A stretch of 64,000 bases of DNA from Dactylosporangium roseum (lineage in GTDB: Bacteria > Actinomycetota > Actinomycetes > Mycobacteriales > Micromonosporaceae): assembly GCF_025264685.1 (NCBI RefSeq), contig NZ_CP073721.1, positions 6,775,501 to 6,839,500 on the forward strand. The letters run 5' to 3'. Position numbers and translations under genes: made by a program. Under the pieces are notes generated by a model. It searched no databases and was not told the DNA's origin. It saw only the letters and a list, made by a program, of their open reading frames with translations. Below are positions 16,142-25,040 of the stretch, piece after piece (the first letter of the stretch is position 1; each line of letters opens with the position of its first letter).

Positions 16142-18346
16142 TCAGTGGGGGGAGCCGACCAGTTCGCCCTCGACGATCCGGGCGCGGTGGGCGGCCGGCG
16201 GGCGGCGGCGCATGAAGCGCGGGGCCCACCAGTTCGCGTTGCCCAGCAGGGTCATCAGCGACGGGAGCACCACCGCCCGGATGACGGTCGCGTCGAGCAG
16301 GATCGCCGCCGCCAGGCCGACACCCAACTGCTTCATGTCGATCGTGCTCAGCGTCGCGAAGATGGAGAACACCGCCACCATCACGATCGCCGCGCTGGTC
16401 ACGACGCCGGCCGAGCCGGTGATGCCGTGCGCCACCGCCGCCCGGGTCGGCATGCCCCGGTCGACCGCCTCGCGGATCCGGCTCACCACGAAGACGTGGT
16501 AGTCCATCGAGAGGCCGAACAGCACCACGAAGAGGAACAGCGGTAGCCAGGACACGACCGCGTCCATCGAGGTGAATCCGAGGATGCCCTCGGCCCAGGT
16601 GTTCTGGAAGATCAGCACCACCAGGCCGTACGACGCCGCGGCGGACAGCATGTTCAGCGCGATGGACGTCAGGGCGACGACCACCGAGCGGAACGTGAAT
16701 GCCATCACCAGGAAGGTCAGCACGAGCACGAAGCCCATGACGTAGGGCAGGTTGTGCTTCACGTGGCCGGCGTAGTCGACGTCGGCGCCGACGAACCCGC
16801 CGACGGCCGTTTCGGCGCCGGGCACCTGGCCCAGCGTCTGCGGCACGAGCTGCGTGCGCAGCCGGGTCAGCGACTCCTTGGCCTGGTCCGACCGGCCGGT
16901 GAACGGGGTGGCGACCTCGAGCGTGGCGACCTTGCCGTCGGCCGAGAACCGGACGTCCGGCGCCTCGTCCAGCGGCGCGAACAGCGGGTCCGCCGCGGCC
17001 TTCCGCGCGAGCGTGTCCAGCGCCCGCTCGACCGCCGGTCGCTGCCCGTCGGGCACCCGGACCGCGACGGTGTGCGTGGTGCCGTTGCTGGGGAACGCCC
17101 GCACCAGCCGGTCGTACGCCCGCATCGTCGGCGTCGTGCGCGGCAGGTCCTCCATGCCGGGGAAGGCCAGCCGCATGCTGATCGCGGGTGCGGCCAGGGC
17201 CAGCAGCGCCAGCACCGAGACGGTGAGCGTCAGGAAGGGCTTGCGGATCGCCGGCCGCAGGATGAAGGACCAGAACCGGCCGCCGGTGCCCTCGGCGCGC
17301 GGCCGGGTCAGGCGCCACAGCACCGGCACCCGGGGACGGTCGATCCACCGGCCGAGCTTGGACAGCAGCGCCGGCAGCACGGTCAGCGAGCCGAGCACGG
17401 CCACCAGGACGACCAGGATCGAGCCGACGGCGAGCGACGAGAAGACGACGTCACCGGCGAGGAACAAGCCGGCCATCGAGATCGTCACGGCGATGCCGGA
17501 GACGACGACGGCGTGCCCGGAGGTCTCGGCCGCGATCTCGACGGCGTCGAGGTGCTTGCGGCCCTTCGCCCGCTCCTCGCGCTCACGGCGCAGGTAGAAC
17601 AGCGAGTAGTCGACGCCGACGGCCATGCCGATGAGCAGGATGACGCTGGCGGTGGTGTCGGTCGACGGCACCAGGTGCGAGGCGAGCGTCGAGAGGCCGA
17701 GCGCGGCGGCGACCGACGACAGTGCCAGCAGGACCGGCACACCGGCGGCGATGAGCGCGCCGAACGCCACGATGAGGATCGCGAACGTCACCGGCAGGCT
17801 CAGAAACTCGGCCCGCTTGAAGTCCTTGCCGAGCGTGTCGTCCATGGCCTGACCGATGGACGGGCCGCCGGTCTCCTCGACCCGCAGGCCGGGGTGGCGG
17901 CGCTGCACCTCCTCGGTGGCCTTGCGCAGCGGCGCGAGCCGCTCCCGCGCCGTCTCGGGGTCGCCGCTCATGGTCACCCGCACCAGCAGCGCGCTGTTGT
18001 CGTGCGACGGCAGCGGCGGGCTCACCTCCGCGACCTCGGGCAGGGCCTTCATCGTCGCGGTCACGTCGTCGGCGGCGGCCCGGGCCTCGGCCGGGTCGAG
18101 GGCGCCGGACGGCGCGGTGATCAGCACGCTCTCGGCGGCCGGGGCGTCGAAGTCGCCGTCCTTGACGATGACGTCGGCCCGGCCCGACTCACCGATCGCC
18201 TGGTCGGTGCTGGTCGCCTCGACGGTCCCCGCCATGTTGCCGCCGACGAAGCACACGGCGACGAACACGACCCACAGTGCGATCGCGCGCCAAGGATGCT
18301 CGGCACTCCACCGTGCCACCCGAACTGTAAGCGGTCTCTTCTCCAC
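16142..18346 (-). CDS. MMPL-family RND transporter
   Basis: 734 residues with about twelve membrane segments in two repeats, each preceded by a large outer loop, as in MmpL/SSD lipid exporters of actinobacteria. Visible features: RWSAEHPWRAIALWVVFVAV as TM1, the paired motif GMAVGVDYSLFYLRRERE in the first half and VVLFGLSMDYHVFVVSRIRE in the second, which carry the proton-relay aspartates. The GTG at 18346 starts directly before TM1; an in-frame ATG at 18382 is an alternative, and neither has a clear ribosome site. Divergent from flgB. The cargo is unknown; there is no evidence that it serves motility beyond its position. Confidence 0.88.
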   Translation of the reverse strand: MEKRPLTVRVARWSAEHPWRAIALWVVFVAVCFVGGNMAGTVEATSTDQAIGESGRADVIVKDGDFDAPAAESVLITAPSGALDPAEARAAADDVTATMKALPEVAEVSPPLPSHDNSALLVRVTMSGDPETARERLAPLRKATEEVQRRHPGLRVEETGGPSIGQAMDDTLGKDFKRAEFLSLPVTFAILIVAFGALIAAGVPVLLALSSVAAALGLSTLASHLVPSTDTTASVILLIGMAVGVDYSLFYLRREREERAKGRKHLDAVEIAAETSGHAVVVSGIAVTISMAGLFLAGDVVFSSLAVGSILVVLVAVLGSLTVLPALLSKLGRWIDRPRVPVLWRLTRPRAEGTGGRFWSFILRPAIRKPFLTLTVSVLALLALAAPAISMRLAFPGMEDLPRTTPTMRAYDRLVRAFPSNGTTHTVAVRVPDGQRPAVERALDTLARKAAADPLFAPLDEAPDVRFSADGKVATLEVATPFTGRSDQAKESLTRLRTQLVPQTLGQVPGAETAVGGFVGADVDYAGHVKHNLPYVMGFVLVLTFLVMAFTFRSVVVALTSIALNMLSAAASYGLVVLIFQNTWAEGILGFTSMDAVVSWLPLFLFVVLFGLSMDYHVFVVSRIREAVDRGMPTRAAVAHGITGSAGVVTSAAIVMVAVFSIFATLSTIDMKQLGVGLAAAILLDATVIRAVVLPSLMTLLGNANWWAPRFMRRRPPAAHRARIVEGELVGSPH

Positions 18347-18476
18347 GCCGACGACGCTATGGATCGGCGGCGCCGCGAACATCCGGGCCGGACCCCGCTC
18401 CCACCCGGATCCGCCCGGTGGGGGCATTCGGGGTTCTCCCTGACACCCGTGACGGGTGAGACGAAAGCCCCGAACC

Positions 18477-18531
18477 GCCACCGACCTGCCACCGACCGGC
18501 AACCAAGCGGCAACCAACCGGCACACCGAAC
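18477..18531 (+). promoter_or_regulatory. Five 11-bp direct repeats upstream of flgB (TcrA-box-like)
   Basis: Units start at 18477, 18488, 18499, 18510 and 18521, each beginning GCCACCG, GCAACCA or GCACACC, spaced by exactly one helical turn, ending 4 bases before the -35 of the flgB promoter. The form resembles the direct-repeat box GCA(A/C)CCG-4-GCA(A/C)CCG that I recall for the response regulator TcrA of A. missouriensis; two half-sites per 11 bp repeat spacing agree, one base differs in most units. Confidence 0.65.
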
Positions 18532-18535
18532 TGCC

Positions 18536-18562
18536 TCAACATACGACCCCGGGCGCCGATGT
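18536..18562 (+). promoter_or_regulatory. FliA-type promoter of the flgB operon
   Basis: -35 TCAA at 18536-18539, 15-base spacer, -10 GCCGATGT at 18555-18562, 68 bases before the flgB GTG. It heads the long basal-body operon. Confidence 0.8.
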
Positions 18563-18630
18563 GCCCAACGAGCAAGGATCGCTCATCAGTTGCGCCACGG
18601 ACCGGCGACACACCGACGGGAGTTCGGTCC

Positions 18631-18972
18631 GTGTTCGAAGACGTCACGTCGGTCGCCCTGCACAGCGCCCTCACCGGGCTGGCCAAGCGGCAGCGGGTGA
18701 TCGCCGACAACATCGCCAACATCGAGACGCCGGGGTTTCTCGCCGGCCGGGTCCAGTTCGAGGACGCGTTGCGCACCGCTGTCGAGGCGGGTGAGCCCGG
18801 CAACGCACCCGTCAGGGTGGCCAGATCGCTGGAGCCGACCCGGGAGAACGGCAACAACGTGAACCTCGACCACGAGGTGCTCTCGAACATCGACACGAAT
18901 CTGCGGTACCAGACGATGCTGCGCGCCACCGACGACAAGTTCGTCCTGCTGCGCACCGCGATCAGGGGTTGA
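18631..18972 (+). CDS. flgB: Proximal rod protein FlgB
   Basis: 113 residues, typical for FlgB. The flagellar-rod signature [20 protein letters not shown] spans about residues 16-35, followed by [12 protein letters not shown], and the C-terminus is [20 protein letters not shown]. The GTG at 18631 has CGGGAG 8 bases before it; the frame is open further upstream but that part overlaps the promoter region. First gene of the operon, 2 bases before flgC. Confidence 0.95.
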   Translation: MFEDVTSVALHSALTGLAKRQRVIADNIANIETPGFLAGRVQFEDALRTAVEAGEPGNAPVRVARSLEPTRENGNNVNLDHEVLSNIDTNLRYQTMLRATDDKFVLLRTAIRG

Positions 18973-18974
18973 TC

Positions 18975-19379
18975 ATGACCATCTTCAGCGCGATCGGCAT
19001 CGCCGGCACCGGTGTGACCGTCTACCGCAAGTGGCTGGACGCCATCGCGGACAACGTCGCGAACATCAACGACGCGGTGTCCACGAACGGCGAGGTGTTC
19101 CGGGCGCGGTACGTGCAGGCGCAGGCCGTCGGCTACGGATCGGGCGAGGGCGGGGCGGTCGTGGCCGGCACCGCGCTCGGCGACGCCAAGGGCCGGCTGG
19201 TGTACGAGCCGGACAATCCCCTCGCCGACCGGGAGGGCTACGTGAAGTACCCCAGCATCGACCTCGGCACGCAGATGACCCAGATGATCATGGCGCAGCG
19301 GGCCTACCAGGCGAACCTGACCGTCGTGGACCGCGCCAAAGACGCGTACCAGGCGGCGATCCAGATCGGGAAGGGCTGA
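18975..19379 (+). CDS. flgC: Proximal rod protein FlgC
   Basis: 134 residues. [20 protein letters not shown] then [19 protein letters not shown] is the rod-protein N-terminal motif; [20 protein letters not shown] then [19 protein letters not shown] is the C-terminal one. It starts at the ATG 3 bases after the flgB stop. It forms the rod with FlgB and FliE; the distal rod genes flgF and flgG are not in this window. Confidence 0.95.
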   Translation: MTIFSAIGIAGTGVTVYRKWLDAIADNVANINDAVSTNGEVFRARYVQAQAVGYGSGEGGAVVAGTALGDAKGRLVYEPDNPLADREGYVKYPSIDLGTQMTQMIMAQRAYQANLTVVDRAKDAYQAAIQIGKG

Positions 19380-19384
19380 TCCCC

Positions 19385-19705
19385 GTGTCCATCGACGCGA
19401 TCGCTCCCATCGGGGCCGTCTCCGGCCTCTCCCCCGTCACCGCCTCGTCCGGCAGCGGCGGCGAGACCGGCGGCACCGCCGGCGGCGTGGACTTCGGCGC
19501 GATGGTGGCGCAGGGCCTGCAACGGCTCCAGCAGGTCCAGGACACCGCCGACGGGCTGGCCGTCCAGGCCGCCACCGGCCGGCTCACCGACGTGCACGAC
19601 TACATGATCGCGGCGACCCAGGCGAGTCTCGCGACGAGCCTCGCCGCCGCCGTGCGCAACCGCGCCCTCGAGTCGTTCAACGAGATCATGAGGATGCAGG
19701 CCTGA
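19385..19705 (+). CDS. fliE: Hook-basal body protein FliE
   Basis: 106 residues, starting at the GTG 5 bases after flgC. A low-complexity Gly/Ser/Thr N-terminus is followed by the FliE core: [20 protein letters not shown], then [20 protein letters not shown] and [17 protein letters not shown], which is diagnostic. FliE joins the MS ring to the rod and is the first export substrate. Its stop overlaps the fliF start (TGATG). Confidence 0.94.
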   Translation: MSIDAIAPIGAVSGLSPVTASSGSGGETGGTAGGVDFGAMVAQGLQRLQQVQDTADGLAVQAATGRLTDVHDYMIAATQASLATSLAAAVRNRALESFNEIMRMQA

Positions 19706-21324
19706 TGCGCGAGCGGCTCACCGCGCTCGGCCGCCGTGGCGCCGACGGCTGGAAGTCGTTCACGCCGGGGCAGAAGGCGGTCACCGTCGTCGCCGTGCTG
19801 GCGCTGGCCATCGGCGGGTACTTCTTCGCGACGTGGGCGGGCAAGCCCACGATGGCCCCGCTGTTCTCGAACCTGGCGGCCGCGGACGCGAGTGCGATCG
19901 TCGACCGGCTCAACGCCGAGGGCGTGACGTACTCCATCACCGACGGCGGCGGCACCATCATGGTGCCCAGCGACCAGGTCTATGCCCTGCGCATCTCGAT
20001 GAGCGGCGCCGGCCTGCCCGCCGAGGGTGACGCCGGCTACGCCCTGCTCGACAAGCAGGGCGTCATGACGAGCGAGTTCATGCAGCAGGTGACCTACCGG
20101 CGGGCGCTGGAAGGTGAGCTGGGCAAGACGATCCGGTCGATCGACGGGGTCAATGCGGCGACGGTACACCTCGCGATCCCGCAGAAGGACGTCTTCACCG
20201 ACGAGCAGCAGCCGCCGACGGCGTCGGTGCTCGTGGACACCGGCACCAAGCCGCTCTCCGGCGACAAGGTGACCTCGATCATCCACCTCGTGTCCTCCAG
20301 CGTGGAAGGGATGGAGCCGAACGCGGTCACCGTCGTCGGCGCCAACGGCAAGGTCCTGTCGAGCTCCGGCGACAGCGGCGGCGCAACGGGAGCGGACGGT
20401 GCCGCCGGTCTGACCGGCGCGTACGAGCAACGGCTCAACACCGCGTTGCAGCACATGCTCGACACCGTCGTCGGGCCGGGACACTCGGTCGTCAACGTCA
20501 CCGCCGACCTGGACTTCGACAACACCGAGACGAAGACGCAGCGGTACGTCGCGGATCCGGCCGTGCCGCCGCTGTCGGAGTCGAAGAAGTCGGAGCAGTA
20601 CACGGGTGGTAACGGCACCCCGGTCGGGGGTGTGCTCGGGCCGGACAACATCCAGGTCCCCAACGGCACCGGTGCCGGCGGCGACGGGCAGTACCAGCAG
20701 ACGACGGAGACCCGCAACAACGCGGTCGGCATGGTCACCGAGACCCGCAAATCGGCCCCCGGCGCGGTGAAGAAGCTCGCCGTGGCGGTCATCGTCGACA
20801 GCTCGAAGGCGCGGATCGACGAGGCGCAGTTGCAGCAACTGGTGTCCTCGGCGGTCGGGCTCGACGCGACCCGCGGCGACCAGATCGCGGTCAGCTCGAT
20901 GGCCTTCGACACCAGCACCGCCGAGGCCGAGCAGAACGCGCAGGCGGAGGCCACCAAGCAGCAGCAGGCGGAGGTGCGGCAGCAGTACGTCCAGATGGGC
21001 GCGATCGTCCTCGCGCTGCTGATCCTGCTGATCGTGGCCGCGCTCCGGCAGCGCAAGAAGCGCAAGGCGGAGAAGCTGAAGCTCACCGAGGAGCAGAACG
21101 CCGCGCTGGAGGAGATGCAGGCCGCGATCGAGGCGGCCCGCGCGAAGCTCGCGCTGGAAGGCGGCGGCGGCCCGGGCGGGGCCCCGGCGCTGGAGGGCGG
21201 CGGCGCGCCGGGCGACGAGTTCGACCGCGACGGCCGGTTCCGCGACCTGACGACCATGGTGGAGAAGCAGCCCGACGAGGTGGCACAACTGCTGCGCGGC
21301 TGGCTCGCGGACCGGCGTGGCTAG
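19705..21324 (+). CDS. fliF: MS-ring protein FliF
   Basis: 539 residues. TM1 lies at about 25-44 (AVTVVAVLALAIGGYFFATW) and TM2 at about 432-448 (MGAIVLALLILLIVAAL). Between them are the ring-building motifs: LFSNLAAADASAIVDRLNAE, GYALLDKQGVMTSEFMQQVT, YRRALEGELGKTIRSIDGV and VHLAIPQKDVF. A Gly/Pro-rich stretch precedes the C-terminal FliG-binding helix (FRDLTTMVEKQPDEVAQLLR). It is the membrane platform of the basal body and export gate. Confidence 0.97.
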   Translation: MRERLTALGRRGADGWKSFTPGQKAVTVVAVLALAIGGYFFATWAGKPTMAPLFSNLAAADASAIVDRLNAEGVTYSITDGGGTIMVPSDQVYALRISMSGAGLPAEGDAGYALLDKQGVMTSEFMQQVTYRRALEGELGKTIRSIDGVNAATVHLAIPQKDVFTDEQQPPTASVLVDTGTKPLSGDKVTSIIHLVSSSVEGMEPNAVTVVGANGKVLSSSGDSGGATGADGAAGLTGAYEQRLNTALQHMLDTVVGPGHSVVNVTADLDFDNTETKTQRYVADPAVPPLSESKKSEQYTGGNGTPVGGVLGPDNIQVPNGTGAGGDGQYQQTTETRNNAVGMVTETRKSAPGAVKKLAVAVIVDSSKARIDEAQLQQLVSSAVGLDATRGDQIAVSSMAFDTSTAEAEQNAQAEATKQQQAEVRQQYVQMGAIVLALLILLIVAALRQRKKRKAEKLKLTEEQNAALEEMQAAIEAARAKLALEGGGGPGGAPALEGGGAPGDEFDRDGRFRDLTTMVEKQPDEVAQLLRGWLADRRG

Positions 21325-21335
21325 GGCGGTGATCC

Positions 21336-22346
21336 ATGACCACGGGTGAGATGACGGGTCTGCGCAAGGCCGCCATCCTGCTCGTGCAGATGGGCAAGGA
21401 GGACGCCGCCAAGATCATGTCGCACCTCCGGGAGGCCGAGGTCGAGGAGCTCACCGCCGAGATCGTGCGCCTGGGCCAGGTCGAGGTCGACATCGCCGAC
21501 ACGGTGCTCGCGGAGTTTCACGACATGGCGACCGGCCACAAGTACGTGGGCCAGGGCGGCATGGACTTCGCCCGGGACCTGCTGGAGGCGTCGCTCGGCC
21601 GGGAGCGGGCCGGCGAGATCGTCGACCGGCTGAACACCGTCTTCCTGGACGTACCGTTCGGGTTCCTGACCCAGGCGGATCCGCGGCAGCTCCTGTCGTT
21701 CCTCCAGGACGAGCACCCGCAGACGATCGCCCTCGTGCTCGCGCACATGACCGCGACCCAGGCGTCGCAGATCCTCTCCGGCCTCCCGCCGGAGCTCCAG
21801 GCCGACGTGGCGCACCGGATCGCCGTCATGGACCGCACCTCGCCCGACATCATCCGCCAGGTCGAGGCGACGCTGGAACGCAAGATGTCGTCGGTGCTCC
21901 AGCCCAACGACCTGTCCAACGTCGGCGGCCTGGAGCCGCTGGTCGAGATCATCAACCGGACCGACCGGGCCACCGAACGGCTCATCCTGGAGGGCCTCGC
22001 CGGGCGCAACCCGGAGCTCGCCGAGGAGATCCGGTCGAAGATGTTCATGTTCGAGGACATCGTCTCCCTCGACGACCGCTCCATCCAGCTCGTGCTGCGT
22101 CAGGTCGAGACCAACGACCTCGCCACGGCGCTCAAGGGCGTGCGCGAGGAGGTCCGCCAGAAGGTCATGAAGAACCTCTCGGAGCGGGCCTCGGAGAACC
22201 TCGCCGACGAGATCGAGATGCTCGGCCCGGTGCGTCTGCGTACCGTCGAGGAGTCGCAAGCCAAGATCGTCCAGGCCATCCGCACCCTGGAGGAGTCCGG
22301 ACAGATCGTGATCCGCAGGGGCGATGACGATGAGTTCGTCGGCTGA
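21336..22346 (+). CDS. fliG: Motor switch protein FliG
   Basis: 336 residues, the normal length. N-terminal LRKAAILLVQMGKEDAAKIM, middle EHPQTIALVLAHMTATQASQ with the ILSGLPPELQADVAHRIA segment, and the C-terminal torque domain with FEDIVSLDDRSIQLVLRQVE, VMKNLSERASENLADEIEML and ARG-type charged residues needed for interaction with MotA. It sits on FliF and transmits stator force. The end overlaps the start of fliH by 23 bases. Confidence 0.97.
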   Translation: MTTGEMTGLRKAAILLVQMGKEDAAKIMSHLREAEVEELTAEIVRLGQVEVDIADTVLAEFHDMATGHKYVGQGGMDFARDLLEASLGRERAGEIVDRLNTVFLDVPFGFLTQADPRQLLSFLQDEHPQTIALVLAHMTATQASQILSGLPPELQADVAHRIAVMDRTSPDIIRQVEATLERKMSSVLQPNDLSNVGGLEPLVEIINRTDRATERLILEGLAGRNPELAEEIRSKMFMFEDIVSLDDRSIQLVLRQVETNDLATALKGVREEVRQKVMKNLSERASENLADEIEMLGPVRLRTVEESQAKIVQAIRTLEESGQIVIRRGDDDEFVG

Positions 22347-23127
22347 CTACGAGCCGGCCTTCCCGCCGCCGCGGAAGCGGCCGGGCAAGCCGCGGCCGGC
22401 CTTCCCGCCGCCGCCACCGCCGCCCGTGACCCCGGCGACACGGGCGTTCCCGCCGCCGGAGCAGCCGGCGACGGTACGGTTCGGCGAGCACGTCCTGCGC
22501 GACGACCGTGCCGGTGCGGCCCCGCCGGCCCGGTTCGACGTCGACCTCAGCGAGCGGGAGACGCTGCCGCCCGGCCTCGTCGCCCGGATGCGCGCCGAGG
22601 CGGAGGCCGTCGGATACGCCGCGGGCTGGGCGCAGGGCCGCCGGGAGGCGCACGCCGGCGCCGCCGCCGAGGCCGAGCGGATGGCCGCCGAGGCCGCGGA
22701 GGTCGCCGAGATGCACCGCCGCCGGGTCGACCGGGCGCTGAAGGCGCTCGGCGCCGCCGCCGACGCCCTCGAGCGCCGCGCCGTGCCCGCCGCGCACGAC
22801 ATCGAGGCACAGATCGTCGAGTCCGCGTTCGCGCTCGCCGAGGCGGTGCTCGGCCGCGAGCTGCGCACCACCGCCGAGCCGGGCCGGGAAGCGCTCACGC
22901 GGGCCCTCGCGCTCGCGCCGTCGGCAAGTCCGGTGACCGTACGGCTCAACCCGGCCGACCGGCTGACGATTGGCCGTACGGAACTGGTCATGGACGGCCG
23001 CACGGTGACCCTCGTCGAGGACCCGGCCCTCCAGTCGGGCGACGCCGTTGCGGTGTGCGACGCCACGACGATCGACGCGCGGCTGGGGCCGGCGCTCGAA
23101 CGGGTGCGGGAGGTACTCGAACAGTGA
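22324..23127 (+). CDS. fliH: Export ATPase regulator FliH
   Basis: 267 residues. A proline-rich N-terminus (PAFPPPRKRPGKPRPAFPPP) is followed by a long helical region (MRAEAEAVGYAAGWAQGRRE and Ala/Glu-rich GxxxG-type helix) and a V-ATPase subunit E-like C-terminus (VRLNPADRLTI, VEDPALQSGDAV). FliH dimers hold FliI at the export gate. The ATG at 22324 or the one at 22330 can serve; both lie inside fliG. Its stop overlaps the GTG of fliI. Confidence 0.88.
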   Translation: MTMSSSADYEPAFPPPRKRPGKPRPAFPPPPPPPVTPATRAFPPPEQPATVRFGEHVLRDDRAGAAPPARFDVDLSERETLPPGLVARMRAEAEAVGYAAGWAQGRREAHAGAAAEAERMAAEAAEVAEMHRRRVDRALKALGAAADALERRAVPAAHDIEAQIVESAFALAEAVLGRELRTTAEPGREALTRALALAPSASPVTVRLNPADRLTIGRTELVMDGRTVTLVEDPALQSGDAVAVCDATTIDARLGPALERVREVLEQ

Positions 23128-24446
23128 CACTGACATCGGCGCTGCGACAGCGGTTCGCGGCGGCCCGGCAGGCCGCCCGTCCCCGCGTGACCGGCCGGGT
23201 CAGCTCGATCGTCGGCCTGTCCGTCACCGTGACCGGGATCGAGGGCCGCGTCGGCGACCTGGTCGAGATCGGCGATCCCGAGCGGATGCCGCCGGTGCCC
23301 GCCGAGGTCGTGTCGATCGAGGGCGACCGGCTCGCCTGCCTGCCGCTCGGCCCGCTCACCGGGATCGGGGCCGGCAGCCCGGTGCGAAGCACCGGCGGGC
23401 CGCTGCGGATCGCCGTCGGCGAACAGTTGCGCGGCCGCGTGCTCGACGGGCTCGGCCGGCCGATGGACGGCGGGCCCGCGCTCTTCGGCCTCGAACAGGT
23501 CTCCGTCGAGAACGACGCGCCCGACGCCCTCGCCCGCGGCCGGGTCCAGGAGCCGCTGTCGCTCGGCGTGCGCGCCCTCGACACCCTCGTGCCGTGCGGC
23601 CGGGGCCAGCGCGTCGGCATCTTCGCCGGCAGCGGCGTCGGCAAGAGCAGCCTGATGTCGATGATCACCCGCGGTACCGACGCCGAGATCTCGGTGATCG
23701 GGCTGGTCGGCGAACGCGGCCGCGAGGTCCGCGAGTTCATCGAGAACGACCTCGGCCCCGAGGGCCTGGCCCGCTCGGTGGTGGTGATCGCGACCTCCGA
23801 CCAGCCGCCGCTCGTCCGCCTGCGGGCGGGCTTCGTCGCGACCCGCGTCGCGGAGTTCTTCCGCGACGGCGGCGCCGACGTGCTGCTGCTCATGGACAGC
23901 CTCACGCGCACCGCGATGGCGCAGCGCGAGGTCGGCCTGTCCGCCGGCGAGCCGCCCGCGACGCGCGGCTATCCGCCGAGCGTCTTCGCACTGCTGCCGC
24001 GCCTCCTCGAGCGCGCCGGCCCGGCGCCGGTCGGCAGCATCACCGGCCTCTACACGGTGCTCGTCGAGGGCGACGACCACAACGAGCCGATCGCCGACGC
24101 GGCCCGGTCCATCCTGGACGGCCACATCACCCTCGACCGGCGGCTGGCCACGTCCGGCCACTTCCCCAGCATCGACGTCCTGGAGTCGGTGTCCCGGGTC
24201 GCCAACGCGGTCACGACCCGCGAGCAGCGCGCGAACGCAACCGTTCTGCGGCGCATGCTGGCCGCCCACCGCGACGTGCGCGAACTGGTCGAGATCGGCG
24301 CGTACGTCGCGGGCACCAACCCCGACGCGGACCGCGCGCGCCAGCTCTGGCCGCAGATCAACGACTTCCTCCGGCAGGACATGGACGACACCACCCCGGC
24401 GCCCCGGGCGTGGGAGACGCTCGACGCACTGGTGGCGGGTGGCTGA
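23124..24446 (+). CDS. fliI: Flagellum-specific ATPase FliI
   Basis: 440 residues. The Walker A motif IFAGSGVGKSSLM is near residue 170, the Walker B region DVLLLMDSLTRTAMAQREVG near 252, and the F1-beta-like signature GYPPSVFALLPRLLERAG near 284. It energises export of rod, hook and filament subunits. The GTG at 23124 overlaps the fliH stop (GTGA); the stop overlaps the fliJ start. All catalytic motifs are intact. Confidence 0.97.
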   Translation: MTLTSALRQRFAAARQAARPRVTGRVSSIVGLSVTVTGIEGRVGDLVEIGDPERMPPVPAEVVSIEGDRLACLPLGPLTGIGAGSPVRSTGGPLRIAVGEQLRGRVLDGLGRPMDGGPALFGLEQVSVENDAPDALARGRVQEPLSLGVRALDTLVPCGRGQRVGIFAGSGVGKSSLMSMITRGTDAEISVIGLVGERGREVREFIENDLGPEGLARSVVVIATSDQPPLVRLRAGFVATRVAEFFRDGGADVLLLMDSLTRTAMAQREVGLSAGEPPATRGYPPSVFALLPRLLERAGPAPVGSITGLYTVLVEGDDHNEPIADAARSILDGHITLDRRLATSGHFPSIDVLESVSRVANAVTTREQRANATVLRRMLAAHRDVRELVEIGAYVAGTNPDADRARQLWPQINDFLRQDMDDTTPAPRAWETLDALVAGG

Positions 24447-24877
24447 TGGCCAAGAGTGGATTCCGGCTGGCCGCGGTCCTTCGGGCCCGCAAGGCACAGG
24501 AAGATGCCGCGAAAGCAGCGGTGGTACGCGCACGTGCCGACGCCACCACGGCGGTGGAGATGGTCCGCGCGCGGGAGCGTGACCTCGACGGGCGCAGGGT
24601 GCCCGACGCGGCCACCTCGGCGGCGTTCGCGGCCACGCTGACCGCACGCCAGGCGGTCGCGGGCGAGCTCGCCGCCGCGATCGGCGTGCGCCGGCTCGCC
24701 GAGGAGACCGTCGAGGACCGCCTGCGCGACCTGACCGAGGCGGCCGTGCAGCGGCGCACGATCGAGAAGCTCCAGGAACGGCACGACGCGACCCGCAAGC
24801 GCACCCGGCAGGCCGCCGAGGAGAAGGCCATCGACGACCTGACCACCGCCGCCGCGCACAAGGAGCCCCGCGCGTGA
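24446..24877 (+). CDS. fliJ: Flagellar export protein FliJ
   Basis: 143 residues, highly charged and fully helical: FRLAAVLRARKAQEDAAKAA at the start, then a coiled coil with AVQRRTIEKLQERHDATRKR near residue 110. This N-terminal pattern and length fit FliJ, the coiled-coil stalk inside the FliI ring. Position directly after fliI with a 1-base overlap supports it. Sequence of this family is poorly conserved, so the call relies on context as well. Confidence 0.88.
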   Translation: MAKSGFRLAAVLRARKAQEDAAKAAVVRARADATTAVEMVRARERDLDGRRVPDAATSAAFAATLTARQAVAGELAAAIGVRRLAEETVEDRLRDLTEAAVQRRTIEKLQERHDATRKRTRQAAEEKAIDDLTTAAAHKEPRA

Positions 24878-25040
24878 CCGGTCCGGAGCGCAGCGGAGGG
24901 GCCGGTCACCATGGGCTCAGGGTGGAGGTCAGGCGGCCGGAGCGCAGCGGAGGTCGCGTGACCGTTCCGGAGCGCAACGGAGGGGCCGGTCACCATGGGC
25001 TCGGTGTGACGTCAGGCGGCCGGAACGAAGTGGAGGACGC
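24874..25040 (+). repeat. 83-bp tandem duplication after fliJ
   Basis: 24874-24957 and 24958-25040 are two diverged copies of one unit starting GTGACCG(G/T)TCCGGAGCGCA. Each contains two CGGAGCGCAGCGGAGG-like segments (slightly changed in copy 2) and GGGGCCGGTCACCATGGGCT. The next gene's GTGACGG start at 25041 looks like the beginning of a third unit. It fills the only sizeable gap in this part of the operon. Confidence 0.85.

Noticed and set aside
18346-18382. A FliA-type promoter for the MMPL gene from the GCCGATCC near 18360
   Set aside because: The -35 position reads CCCG and nothing links this transporter to motility, so I did not call it.
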